Shown: positions 1 to 7,002, counted from the stretch's first letter. The stretch: 41,524 nt of DNA from Deltaproteobacteria bacterium (GCA_019307135.1 JAFDKF010000036.1:1-41524); one strand, 5' to 3'. Program-made: numbers and translations. Notes: generated by a model not told the origin, from the sequence alone.

Positions 1-1
1 A

Positions 2-139
2 TATATTCAAGATTGCCTAAGGCGTCATGGATTACAATTAATAGAGGAAACCAAAGCAGATATTAGGAAGCAGTCAGGAAATCAGGTCAAGGGATTATTA
101 ATTGTAGCAAAAAAAGAGGGGTCGGACCACGCCAACTAG
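2..139 (+). CDS. 3' end of a CDS running in from the left edge, possibly a methyltransferase
   Basis: An open frame of 45 codons enters from the window edge and stops at TAG 137-139. The peptide is rich in charged residues and ends in a hydrophobic strand of the type LLIVAKKE, which is how many class I SAM-dependent methyltransferases finish (last beta strand plus a short tail). That family guess rests on style only, since no catalytic motif is inside the window. The GGGGTCGGACCA sequence at its 3' end and the repeat that follows at about 156 suggest that the final residues may already be repeat-derived. Confidence 0.35.
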   Translation, partial: YIQDCLRRHGLQLIEETKADIRKQSGNQVKGLLIVAKKEGSDHAN

Positions 140-155
140 TTGATATTGAACGGAG

Positions 156-304
156 GGGTATTAGGGACGTTCTCAACATTTAAACTTTGGGTTGCTATTA
201 GGGAACTATTAGGGGACCTTGCTTTATGTTGCTGATGATTGATAACTTTAAATGTTGAGATGTCCCTTATGTTCTCTAATGTTGAGAACGTCCCTTATGT
301 TCTC
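156..304. repeat. Left copy of a GGGACG-headed hairpin repeat flanking the VapBC pair
   Basis: About 120 bp is nearly identical to 1020-1137 in the same orientation. It contains an inverted repeat starting GGGACGTTCTCAACATT (from 164) facing AATGTTGAGATGTCCC (251-266), separated by about 70 bases. Within this copy the right arm is duplicated in tandem (about 251-276 and 279-304), the second version being the perfect complement of the left arm. Confidence 0.85.
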
Positions 305-348
305 TTGGTTTTTCCAGCCCCTCTCGCCGAGCGTTGGCCACTAAAAGG

Positions 349-376
349 TTGACAAGATCATATCGATCGTAATATT
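349..376 (+). promoter_or_regulatory. Candidate sigma70-type promoter of vapBC
   Basis: TTGACA at 349-354 is a consensus -35 box, followed after 15-16 bases by a weak -10 (TAATAT or AATATT at 370-376). It lies about 35 bases before the vapB start in AT-rich DNA that carries two ATCGAT sites (at 363 and 393), which could be operator half-sites for the antitoxin. The -35 box is clear; the -10 box is only a partial match. Confidence 0.45.
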
Positions 377-409
377 GTTATATTTATAATTATCGATGGA
401 GGTATTGTC

Positions 410-616
410 ATGCAAACAGTCACAGTATCACCAAAATTTCAAGTCGTTATCCCGAGAACAGTAAGGGAATCTTTACGACTTCGTCCTGGTCAAAAAATGC
501 AAGTCGTAGAATATGACGGGCGAATCGAGTTTATCCCGGAACGAGATATTACAGAACTTCGCGGATTTCTCAAAGGCATAAACACGGAATTCGAACGGGA
601 GGAAGATAGAGTATGA
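410..616 (+). CDS. vapB: AbrB/SpoVT-type antitoxin (VapB-like)
   Basis: The 68-residue protein is a swapped-hairpin AbrB DNA-binding domain: VTVSPKFQVVIPRTVRESL at residues 4-22 and LRPGQKMQVVEYDGRIEFIP at 24-43. A short acidic tail of about 25 residues would bind the toxin. ATG 410 is preceded by GGAGGT at 394-399. The stop codon overlaps the start of the PIN-domain gene by 4 bases (GTATGA), as is typical of toxin-antitoxin pairs. By family knowledge it should neutralise the toxin and repress the shared promoter; the PIN neighbour makes the VapB assignment firm at family level. Confidence 0.88.
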   Translation: MQTVTVSPKFQVVIPRTVRESLRLRPGQKMQVVEYDGRIEFIPERDITELRGFLKGINTEFEREEDRV

Positions 617-987
617 ATATCGTTGATTCTTCCGGCTGGCTCGCATACTTCGCAGACGAACCGAACGCTAAACACTTCCTGGTTCCATTGAAAGATACGG
701 CCTCGCTTGTCGTCCCGGCAGTAACGATCTATGAAGTCTTTAAAGTTGTTCTTCGTGAATCTAGTGAGAATGAAGCGCTTCAAGTTGCTGCTGCCATGCA
801 AAAAGGAACAGTCGTGGATTTAACAGTCAAGATAGCGATTGCTGCTTCAAAGCTCAGCCTACAATATCGTCTTCCAATGGCGGACAGTATTATCCTCGCA
901 ACGTCGAAGTTATTCAAAGCCAAAATCTGGACTCAAGATTCTGATTTCAAGAATATTTCTGGAGTGAAGTACTTTCCGAAGAAATAA
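613..987 (+). CDS. vapC: PIN-domain ribonuclease toxin (VapC-like)
   Basis: The 124-residue single PIN domain has the usual length for VapC. The acidic metal-binding residues are visible: D5 in the opening NIVDSSGW, E41 in TIYEVFK, D91 in MADSIILA and D109 or D111 in TQDSDF. Family members are Mg-dependent endoribonucleases that often cut tRNA or rRNA loops. The start overlaps the antitoxin stop by 4 bases, so translation is coupled. The gene looks intact. It is followed 25-30 bases later by the second copy of the repeat that lies upstream of the operon. Confidence 0.9.
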   Translation: MNIVDSSGWLAYFADEPNAKHFLVPLKDTASLVVPAVTIYEVFKVVLRESSENEALQVAAAMQKGTVVDLTVKIAIAASKLSLQYRLPMADSIILATSKLFKAKIWTQDSDFKNISGVKYFPKK

Positions 988-1015
988 CAACGGGGCGGGT
1001 ATTGGGGAAGGGCGG

Positions 1016-1137
1016 GGCGGGTATTGGGGACGTTCTCAACATTTAAACTTTGGGTTGCTATTAGGGAACTATTAGGGGACCTTGCTTTATGTTGCTGATG
1101 ACTGATAGCTTTAAATGTTGAGAACGTCCCTTATGTT
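1016..1137. repeat. Right copy of the GGGACG-headed hairpin repeat, with a perfect 21-bp inverted repeat
   Basis: This is a direct repeat of the copy at 156-277. Its arms at 1027-1047 and 1110-1130 are exact reverse complements (21 of 21), starting GGGACGTTCTCAAC and ending GTTGAGAACGTCCC, with a 62-base interior. The transcript could fold into a long stem. It lies between the vapC stop and the NYN gene and could act as a terminator, although no U-run follows. Confidence 0.88.
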
Positions 1138-1214
1138 GCCCTCAAGTGTTTTTTGATCTGATATTTAGCCGGAAACCATATACCAACTTGTTTTAGAAGC
1201 ATAAAAGGGGAAAT

Positions 1215-1955
1215 ATGTCAGACGAAAAAATTGAAAAATTGGCCGTATTAATAGATGCAGACAACGCCCAACCCTTAATTATTGAAGGGCTACTATCGGA
1301 AATTGCAAAGTATGGAACAGCTAATGTAAAAAGAATTTACGGTGACTGGACGCTACCCGGTCTTAAAGGGTGGAAGGAAGTTCTATTACAGTATTCGATA
1401 CAGCCCATACAGCAATTTGGATATACTTCAGGGAAAAATGCCACAGATAGTGCATTGATAATTGACGCAATGGATTTACTTTACACGGGCAAATTCGGCG
1501 GATTTTGTATTGTATCCAGCGATAGTGATTTCACTAAATTGGCATCAAGGATTAGAGAGGCCGGTCTTTTTGTTTATGGATTTGGGGAGAAAAAAACGCC
1601 TAAAGCATTCGTTGCTGCATGTGATAAATTTATATTCACTGAAGTGTTGCGCTCTAAAGATGAACACACTGAGAAAATAGGTCGTAAAACAACCAACGAA
1701 CTTAAGAAAGACACAAAGCTTGCTAATTTGTTACGAAACGCTGTTGAAGCATCTTCGGACGAAAGTGGCTGGGCTCACCTTGCGTCAGTAGGTAGTAATA
1801 TCGCCAAGCAGGCACCGGAGTTTGATCCACGAAATTATGGCTACAAAAAGTTGGGGGAACTTGTGTCAGCAACTAAGCTATTCCAAATCGAACAACGGTT
1901 AGTGGGCGATGGCCCCTCAAAGGCGACTTTTTTAAAAGACAAAAGAAAGAAATGA
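1215..1955 (+). CDS. NYN-domain ribonuclease-like protein with C-terminal OST-HTH/LOTUS domain
   Basis: The 246-residue protein has an N-terminal NYN (PIN-like, DUF88/LabA-type) domain: LAVLIDADN with D14 and D16, GKNATDSALIIDAMDLL with D78 and D84, and SSDSDF with D103 and D105. These match the acidic cluster of NYN nucleases. Residues 165-235 resemble an OST-HTH/LOTUS winged-helix module (LASVGSNI, DPRNYGYKKLGELV), which in related proteins binds RNA. ATG 1215 follows AAGGGG. It appears intact and monocistronic. The role is predicted RNA processing; substrate unknown. Confidence 0.85.
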   Translation: MSDEKIEKLAVLIDADNAQPLIIEGLLSEIAKYGTANVKRIYGDWTLPGLKGWKEVLLQYSIQPIQQFGYTSGKNATDSALIIDAMDLLYTGKFGGFCIVSSDSDFTKLASRIREAGLFVYGFGEKKTPKAFVAACDKFIFTEVLRSKDEHTEKIGRKTTNELKKDTKLANLLRNAVEASSDESGWAHLASVGSNIAKQAPEFDPRNYGYKKLGELVSATKLFQIEQRLVGDGPSKATFLKDKRKK

Positions 1956-2058
1956 AGCTTGGGGACGCCCTTTACATTTACAGATTGGGGAATGGGGAAT
2001 GGGGACGCTGGTAAAAAATTAAGTTGACAAAGGAAAGCGTAAATGCGAAATAGATCCC

Positions 2059-2345
2059 ATGCCAAGACAAGCCCGCCTTGACGCACCCTGTGTCCTGCAT
2101 CACATCATGATCCGTGGAATCGAGCGTCGAAAGATATTCATAAGGGTAAGCAGAAACGAGAAGTGAAAACAAGGAGTCTTTTCTGCTTTTGGGCAGTCAG
2201 TGAGTTGGGGGTGTCGCTTAGAGAACTGGCCAAGCGGTTGGAAATGAGCTCCCCTGGCGTGGGGTTCTCGGTCGAAAGGGGAGAAACCATTGCCAGCTAC
2301 TGGATTTTTAACTTTACCCTAATGTTGCATAAACAACACGCCTGA
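2059..2345 (+). pseudogene. REP-associated tyrosine transposase (RAYT) remnant with internal deletion
   Basis: ATG 2059 opens with MPRQARLDAPCVLHHIMIRG, the characteristic start of Y1-type RAYT transposases of Desulfobacterota, and runs to about residue 30 (IERRKIF). The frame then breaks and resumes near 2163 with the C-terminal helix-turn-helix section (SLFCFWAVSELGVSL, RELAKRLEMSSPGVGFSVER). Intact members have roughly 250-300 residues. Here the middle is gone, including where the His-hydrophobe-His metal site and the catalytic tyrosine should be, so it cannot be active. GGGGACG motifs lie just upstream (1960-2010). Family recognition is by memory of the conserved ends. Confidence 0.8.
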
Positions 2346-2723
2346 GATGTTAAATAACCAATAATGTCACCCAGTTGTAACACTTTTGAGGTTTATGGAG
2401 AACATCACTCGTGGTGACATGCTTGTTCAGTAAATGACTACAGCTTCACCCTCGACGCCTTGGATCTGCGGCATCCTCGACTTTTGCAACGTTAGGGTTT
2501 ACTGGGGAAAGGGCGTGGCGCACAGTATGTTCAGAAGGAAAATGCATCATTGTAAACATTAAATGAATCAGGCTAAATTGCCTTTGTGGCATTTTGAGAG
2601 AGAGGCATTTTACTACAGTGCTATACAAAATGAGGGTAGAGATGCGTCCTTAAATAACTCAATAACTCAACACAGCCAGCATTAAACCGATTCTGTGATG
2701 GAATTAGCCGTAGACCAATGTAG
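2346..2723. other. Gene-free stretch after the RAYT remnant
   Basis: No convincing coding frame is visible on either strand. A short duplicated motif GTGGTGACATG/AATGTCACC appears around 2363-2420, and a stretch with GATGCGTCC at about 2640 resembles a degenerate CGTCC repeat head. Confidence 0.4.
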
Positions 2724-2784
2724 ACCGATGGGGACGTAGATAAATAAGTAAGTATCATAACATCTAAAAATAACTAAGGAACCG
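2724..2784 (+). repeat. Direct repeat with GGGGACGTAG head, copy 1
   Basis: It contains GATGGGGACGTAGATAAATA and continues through AACATCTAAAAATAACTAAGGAAC. Nearly the same sequence occurs at 5063-5127 in the same orientation, with four extra bases (an additional AGTA) in the second copy. The two copies bracket five genes. Confidence 0.8.
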
Positions 2785-2831
2785 ATTATTCTGGTCGGAC
2801 CCTACGGGCATGAAAGGATAAGGGTAACAGA

Positions 2832-3329
2832 ATGAAAAGAGATGAAATGTTCAGCGAATTGAGAAGGCTTAATCGAGAACGTATGCATATGATTTGGCAG
2901 GTAGCCAAAAGCGGGGACCTGGATGTGTTGGATGGGCAGGAAAGACGGTTGGCAGAACTCATGCTGGAGCATCAGGATGAATACTTTAACCAGTTTGAAA
3001 TGGCTGATGTTTTGGGTGACCATCAATTTGACCCGGAATCTGAGACCGATCCTTTTCTTCACATCACATTTCATACCATTGTCGAAAATCAACTGGAGGC
3101 AAAGGAACCCATTGAGACGTATCAGTTCTACAATTCTATGAGAAAGCAAAAGGTTTCTCACCATAACACAGTACATCTCGTAGGTGCAATACTTGCGCCA
3201 TTGATTTTGAATACCTTGCAGCAAAGAAGAGCCTTTGACCTGGAGAAGTACAAGTCGCTGTTGAAAAAGTGCAAAGATAAGAAGCCAGAGAAGATAATGG
3301 AGTGGCTGGACAGGGACCCTGAGTGGTAG
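2832..3329 (+). CDS. DUF1841 family protein
   Basis: The 165-residue soluble, largely helical protein has no signal peptide. The order of segments (an N-terminal helix ending in RMHMIWQVAKSGDLDVLDG, then a short HQDEY segment, then HITFHTIVENQL and HHNTVHLVGAILAPLI) matches my knowledge of the DUF1841 family, whose function is unknown. The repeated histidines in HITFHT and HHNTVH are conserved-looking and could bind a metal, which is inference. Its stop overlaps the GTG of the HNH gene downstream, so the two are probably co-transcribed. Confidence 0.72.
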   Translation: MKRDEMFSELRRLNRERMHMIWQVAKSGDLDVLDGQERRLAELMLEHQDEYFNQFEMADVLGDHQFDPESETDPFLHITFHTIVENQLEAKEPIETYQFYNSMRKQKVSHHNTVHLVGAILAPLILNTLQQRRAFDLEKYKSLLKKCKDKKPEKIMEWLDRDPEW

Positions 3330-3721
3330 ATTTGGAGGAAAGAGAAAGCGGCAAGTTAAGCAATGATGAGATGGATCGGATTGTGGCACAAGCCCGTAAG
3401 GCCCGGGAGGATCGCCTGAAAGGTTACCGCGAGCAGTCCTTGAAAATCCACCCCTGGGTATGTGCCCGCTGTGGCCGGGATTTTACCCATAAGAATCTGC
3501 GCATGCTTACCGTCCACCACAAAGACCACAACCACGACAACAATCCTCCGGACGGGAGTAACTGGGAGAACCTATGCATCTATTGCCATGATAATGAACA
3601 CAGACGATATCTGGATCATATGGAAGGTGAAAGTGATAAGATCATTGACGAACAAACTGATCCCCTTACACACAACCCTTTTGCTGGACTTGCGGACATG
3701 CTGAGGGATAAGAATAAATAA
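3323..3721 (+). CDS. yajD: YajD-type HNH endonuclease family protein
   Basis: The 132-residue protein has an HNH core: CARCGRDF (first CxxC), TVHHKDHNHDNNPPDGSNWENL, and CIYCHDNEHR (second CxxC and final His). It closely follows the layout of E. coli YajD, including YREQSLKIHPWVC before the zinc site and a C-terminal NPFAGLADM. GTG 3323 overlaps the preceding stop. An internal ATG at residue 17, with GGAGGA about 30 bases upstream, is an alternative start nearer the length of YajD. The family is a predicted nuclease whose cellular role is not settled. Confidence 0.85.
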   Translation: MVDLEERESGKLSNDEMDRIVAQARKAREDRLKGYREQSLKIHPWVCARCGRDFTHKNLRMLTVHHKDHNHDNNPPDGSNWENLCIYCHDNEHRRYLDHMEGESDKIIDEQTDPLTHNPFAGLADMLRDKNK

Positions 3722-3749
3722 CCGAATAGGAGCTATACAAAGAAAGGAT

Positions 3750-3970
3750 AACGGGGACGTCTGGACATTAGTGAAGTTTGAGTGAAGTTTGGCGACGCTC
3801 TTTAGTTTTACAGTTTCTAAGTAATGCTTTTAGAGCCGGTTCGTGATGGCAAGAAAGTGGAAGATAGAGAGGAATTGAGCGTTGTAGCGGACCCATGGAA
3901 CCTTAAACTGAAACCTGCAAAACCAAAGGGCGTTCCCTTTTTTTCTCCAATCTGTAGGATGGAACCCTGA
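3750..3970 (+). other. GGGGACG repeat head and a 48-codon open frame of uncertain status
   Basis: GGGGACGTCTGGACATT at about 3750 is a repeat head like those elsewhere. An open frame from ATG 3824 to TGA 3968-3970 encodes 48 residues (starts MLLEPVRDGKK) with plausible codon use but no clear ribosome site and no family I recognise. It may be the 3' remnant of a gene cut by the repeat, or chance. Confidence 0.3.
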
Positions 3971-3983
3971 CGGGAAGAGATGG

Positions 3984-4244
3984 ATGGCAGAAGAGAATAA
4001 GGAGAAGCTAAAAAATCAGCGTGTGTTTCAGCATACAAGCGGCCGCTACATCCTGCTCACAAAGGCAGGCAAGGCAGTTTCCTTCTGGGTCGATGAGCGA
4101 GGGCGTGCTCATGTTTTGGAAGAGCTGGAAGGTGTTGACTTCAAGGCAACCGGAACCCAGTTGAAAAAAGAAGGATGGCAATGCATCGGGCCGGGGCTTG
4201 AATTTGAGAGGTTGCTTGCAAATCTTGGGGACGCTATTGGCTAG
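3984..4244 (+). CDS. Small hypothetical protein whose last codons lie in a GGGGACG repeat
   Basis: The 86-residue soluble protein is unrecognised. ATG 3984 follows GGGAAGAG. The body is strand-rich, with GRYILLTKAGKAVSFWVDERG at residues 20-40 then KKEGWQCIGPGLEFERLL, and reads like a genuine compact domain. The final residues NLGDAIG are encoded by a GGGGACGCTATTGGC repeat head (about 4230-4241), so the native C-terminus may have been lost or replaced. No function can be assigned. Confidence 0.55.
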   Translation: MAEENKEKLKNQRVFQHTSGRYILLTKAGKAVSFWVDERGRAHVLEELEGVDFKATGTQLKKEGWQCIGPGLEFERLLANLGDAIG

Positions 4245-4290
4245 GAACTTTTGGGACGTCCGGACTTCTCACAGAAAAGGAGAACCAAGA

Positions 4291-4503
4291 ATGGGAATCA
4301 GGGAACGCTCTGCAAAACGCCGAACACGCATAGTTGCTCACCGCGCACCAAGCTTCGAAGATGCCGAAAAATGGGATCTGGATTTCTGGCAGCGCCAAAC
4401 CCCTGAACAGCGCCTGTCAGCGTTGGTGGCAATTCGCGAAGACGTGAAGAAAGTCGAACGGTCACGTTTGAAAAGCAGTGCAGCCAAAGAAGAGGAGTCA
4501 TGA
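4291..4503 (+). CDS. Small charged protein paired with a nucleotidyltransferase (candidate antitoxin)
   Basis: The 70-residue hydrophilic protein has a basic N-terminus (RERSAKRRTRIV), a WDLDFWQRQTPEQRLSAL core and a Lys/Glu-rich tail. AAAGGAGA lies 8 bases before ATG 4291, giving a clear start. Its stop overlaps the next ATG (ATGA, 4500-4503). Small proteins with a DFWQ...PEQRL core beside a MNT-like nucleotidyltransferase fit a two-gene toxin-antitoxin layout. The partner role is inferred from size, order and overlap, not from a known domain. Confidence 0.7.
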   Translation: MGIRERSAKRRTRIVAHRAPSFEDAEKWDLDFWQRQTPEQRLSALVAIREDVKKVERSRLKSSAAKEEES

Positions 4504-4961
4504 CAATGGAAGCCGCAGGAGATTTTGAAGATATGCTTGAAATGCTGGACAAACACAAGGTCAGGTATATCATCATTGGCGGCCTTGCCTTCATTTACCA
4601 TGCAAAACCTCGTTATACCAAGGATATGGATCTGTGGATTGATCCCTCACCTGAAAATGTAAGACGAGCCAATGCTGCTCTAACCGAGTTCGGAAGTCCT
4701 TATCTGCTGAGCGCTGAAAGCCCGGGAGAAATCCTGCAGTTGGGAGTCGCGCCGGACAGGATAGACCTACTCCGTCATGTTAGGGGTGCGAGATTCGAAA
4801 CGGCCTGGAAGAAACGAATCAAAGGACAGTATGGCAGCGCTAAAGCTAACTGGATAGACCTTGACAGTCTCATTCGCATTAAGAGCCGCATAGACAATCC
4901 GCGGCACCAGGAAGATGTCCGGATACTGCGTGAAGTAAAAAAGTGGCGCAGAAAAGGCTAG
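4500..4961 (+). CDS. Nucleotidyltransferase-fold protein (AbiEii/MNT-like)
   Basis: The 153-residue protein has the minimal nucleotidyltransferase signature: GG at residues 27-28 in YIIIGGLAF and the DxD pair D42 and D44 in YTKDMDLWID. The conserved strand GVAPDRIDLL follows in the middle, and RIKSRIDNPRHQEDVRIL near the C-terminus is typical of AbiEii/DUF6036-type proteins. Family members may transfer nucleotides to tRNA or to a protein partner. The start overlaps the stop of the small upstream gene by 4 bases, indicating translational coupling and a probable functional pair. Confidence 0.82.
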   Translation: MTMEAAGDFEDMLEMLDKHKVRYIIIGGLAFIYHAKPRYTKDMDLWIDPSPENVRRANAALTEFGSPYLLSAESPGEILQLGVAPDRIDLLRHVRGARFETAWKKRIKGQYGSAKANWIDLDSLIRIKSRIDNPRHQEDVRILREVKKWRRKG

Positions 4962-5291
4962 CGTGAATTGGATGTAAGGAACCCCCTGCTGCTCACGGCC
5001 GAAAGAGAAAGAGGAGGCGAACATCACGAGAGGAATATAGGGGAATATAGGGAATATAGTGGACCAATGGGGACGTAGATAAATAAGTAAGTAAGTGTCA
5101 TAACCTCTAAAAACAACTAAAGAACTAGCCAGCCGTTGCCATGGTTTAATAAAATGAGAGAGAATCTCAAAACCACATCCTCCTACAACCTGCCAACCCT
5201 ACCATGAACGCGCCTCTTGCGCGGGTCTGACCATGCCAAGTAGCAGACAGCACACCGGAATCCGTCAGAAAATAAAAAAATCATGCTTATT
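4962..5291. repeat. Gene-free stretch holding copy 2 of the GGGGACGTAG direct repeat
   Basis: The repeat lies at 5063-5127 (ACCAATGGGGACGTAGATAA onward) and is the direct partner of 2724-2784. It is preceded by a short GGGAATATA tandem (5038-5060). No coding frame of substance is visible in the rest, although CGCGGGTCTGACCATGCCAA at about 5220 resembles the GGTCGGACCACGCCAA text at 120-135. Confidence 0.75.
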
Positions 5292-5315
5292 CGACTTTAC
5301 TCATGAGTAAAGTCG
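5292..5315. promoter_or_regulatory. Perfect 24-bp palindrome just upstream of the AAA ATPase gene
   Basis: CGACTTTACTCA at 5292-5303 is followed immediately by its exact reverse complement TGAGTAAAGTCG (5304-5315), with no loop. It ends 18 bases before ATG 5334, where an operator would block transcription or translation start. A gapless palindrome points to a dimeric protein-binding site rather than an RNA hairpin. The binding protein is unknown; the ATPase itself is a candidate. Confidence 0.65.
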
Positions 5316-5333
5316 TGTTATATCGATTTTGCT

Positions 5334-5876
5334 ATGGAAAACATACATAAACGATATCTGAAGAATCCTGTCAGCGAGGATCTGAAGGATCGGATGGTGT
5401 TCGTAGGCGGCCCCAGACAGGTCGGAAAGACCACTTTTGCCCTGACTTTCCTGTCCGAACCCACTGAAAAGCATCCCGCATATCTTAATTGGGATCATAT
5501 CCCCACACGATCATCGCTGCTAAAGGGGGAATTGCCGGCAAGACAGAAATGCATTGTCCTGGACGAGATCCACAAGTTTGCAAGATGGCGAAATCTCCTA
5601 AAGGGGTTCTATGATACGAACAAATCCGAGGTGTCATTTATCATCACAGGTTCGGCGAGGCTGGACTATTACAGCAAAGGTGGCGATTCCCTTCAAGGGA
5701 GATATCACTATTACCGGCTTCACCCGTTTTCCCTAACGGAACTGAACAAAGAGCCTACGATGGATGATTTCAGGAGCTTGTTAAGGTTCGGAGGGTTTCC
5801 TGAGCCCTGTCTGCGCGGCAAAGAAAGGTTCTGGAGGAGATGGCAGCGGGAAAGGAGCCAATGGGGACGTAGTTAA
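5334..5876 (+). pseudogene. AAA_14/DUF4143-type ATPase, truncated
   Basis: The frame gives 180 residues with Walker A VGGPRQVGKTTFAL (24-37), Walker B CIVLDEIHKF and the sensor strand FIITGSARLD, and it continues to RFGGFPEPCLRGKERFWRRW. This is the N-terminal half of the widespread AAA_14 plus DUF4143 ATPases, which usually have about 380-400 residues. The frame ends in SQWGRS, encoded by a GGGGACGTAG repeat head (5864-5873), and no DUF4143 half follows. The ATPase core is intact but the protein is probably non-functional. These genes are often mobile and solitary. Confidence 0.85.
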
Positions 5877-5975
5877 CTTTTTAACTTAAGTTTACCCAAC
5901 CAGCGAATATTTTCTATGCCTTGCCAGCTTCTCGCCTCTTGAGATTATCAAGTTAAATAGTTAAGAACGTCCCCC
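5864..5975. repeat. GGGGACG-headed inverted repeat at a gene-truncation junction
   Basis: The left arm GGGGACGTAGTTAACTTTTT (from 5864) faces AGTTAAATAGTTAAGAACGTCCCC (about 5951-5974), an imperfect inverted repeat. The interior of about 60 bases has no coding signal. The left arm terminates the ATPase frame and the right arm terminates a minus-strand fragment, so the element sits exactly between two broken genes. Confidence 0.8.
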
Positions 5976-6110
5976 TTAGCTTCCCAGGCATCATCAAAAG
6001 AACGGGCCTCAATAAGGGCATTGCCGGGGAAAACCACGTAAGTCATATCCGGGAATACCAATTCACCCCTTAGAAGATCAAAAGACCTATTCCCCAGAGC
6101 AGCTTTCTGG
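5948..6110 (-). pseudogene. C-terminal fragment of an unrecognised minus-strand gene
   Basis: On the minus strand an open frame reads GDLEIQKAALGNRSFDLL, then LVFPDMTYVVFPGNALIEA, RSFDDAWEA, and ends KGDVLNYLT with TGA at 5950-5948. Composition and codon use look like real protein, but there is no start codon after the upstream stop and the frame overlaps the 3' end of the TssJ-like gene. The last nine residues come from the GGGGACG repeat. I do not recognise the family. It is probably a leftover of a rearranged gene. Confidence 0.45.
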
Positions 6111-6113
6111 ATT

Positions 6114-6686
6114 TCAAGGTCCCCGGTTCCCCGAAGGTGGGGCTGAAGGAACTGTTTCCCCGGCCTTCTGAATTCCTTGTGGACCCAACGTAACTTCGAT
6201 ACTCAAGGGGCCTGGTTTTGCAATCATAGTACGCTTGATCCATCCCTTTTTCTCCACAACAACCGGAACGTCAAAAAGCCGTACCATTCCTTCTTTTTGG
6301 AGCAAATAGTAACCGGCTACAATGGCTACATACTTTCCACCTTCGGCCCGGTCCAAGGTAAAGGTCAAATCTTGCCCCGTGGGAATGACCAATCTCTTGG
6401 AACTGGCCACGCTGGCGTCAAAACGGCTACATTCCAGGAGCTTATAAAGCCCGTCATCGTCTTCGGTGAGCTGATTAAAAGCATTCGGGGCTTTGAGTTG
6501 ATAGACACAAATGAGGAGGGTATGGGGCATTCCCTCATAGAGATTCAATTGAGAATCCGCCTTTACCTGAAGTTCGATAGCCTCTTTTTCGTATCGCCAC
6601 TCTGGTGGAGTGACAGGCTGAGACGCACATGAATAGACGAAGAAGATGAGCAGCAACAGACACAGCCTTTCAAAATGTTTTTTCAC
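6114..6686 (-). CDS. tssJ: Type VI secretion lipoprotein TssJ-like
   Basis: The 190-residue protein begins at GTG 6686, chosen because AGGAGG lies 6-7 bases upstream. VKKHFERLCLLLLIFFVYSCAS is a lipoprotein signal with lipobox Cys near residue 20. The body (Thr/Leu-rich strand LLICVYQLKAPNAFNQL, LECSRFDASVASSKRLVIPTGQ, YVAIVAGYY, PGPLSIEVTLGPQGI) matches the TssJ/VasD transthyretin-like fold, which anchors the TssLM membrane complex to the outer membrane. No other T6SS gene is in the window, so it is either an orphan or the edge of a lost cluster. A strong promoter lies at 6974-7002. Confidence 0.78.
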   Translation of the reverse strand: MKKHFERLCLLLLIFFVYSCASQPVTPPEWRYEKEAIELQVKADSQLNLYEGMPHTLLICVYQLKAPNAFNQLTEDDDGLYKLLECSRFDASVASSKRLVIPTGQDLTFTLDRAEGGKYVAIVAGYYLLQKEGMVRLFDVPVVVEKKGWIKRTMIAKPGPLSIEVTLGPQGIQKAGETVPSAPPSGNRGP

Positions 6687-6973
6687 CTTGTCACCTCCTT
6701 CTGTTGGAACCGCCTTGACCATGTATTTGGGACACCTATCCTTCCCAAACCGACAACAACATATCAAGGAACTTAGCTACGCTACGCAATTGGAACATCA
6801 CACTTCGTGCCCTTCATTCCATATTGATTCCATAGAGTGATTGCCACTGAAATATCAATAATTACAAGCAGTTATAGGAATTCCGAGACGCAAAAATAGA
6901 TAGCCACCGGGGAAGTGCTTCTGCTAAAAAAATCGGTCGTTTAAGATATCTTGGTCTTTCTTGAAGGAATTTC

Positions 6974-7002
6974 AGTATATTATAATGCTTAGACATTGTC
7001 AA
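6974..7002 (-). promoter_or_regulatory. Strong sigma70-type promoter reading toward the TssJ-like gene
   Basis: On the minus strand TTGACA (7002-6997) is followed after exactly 17 bases by TATACT (6979-6974). Both boxes are near consensus. Transcription would start at about 6967, leaving a leader of about 280 bases before GTG 6686, in which I see no other gene. Confidence 0.7.
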
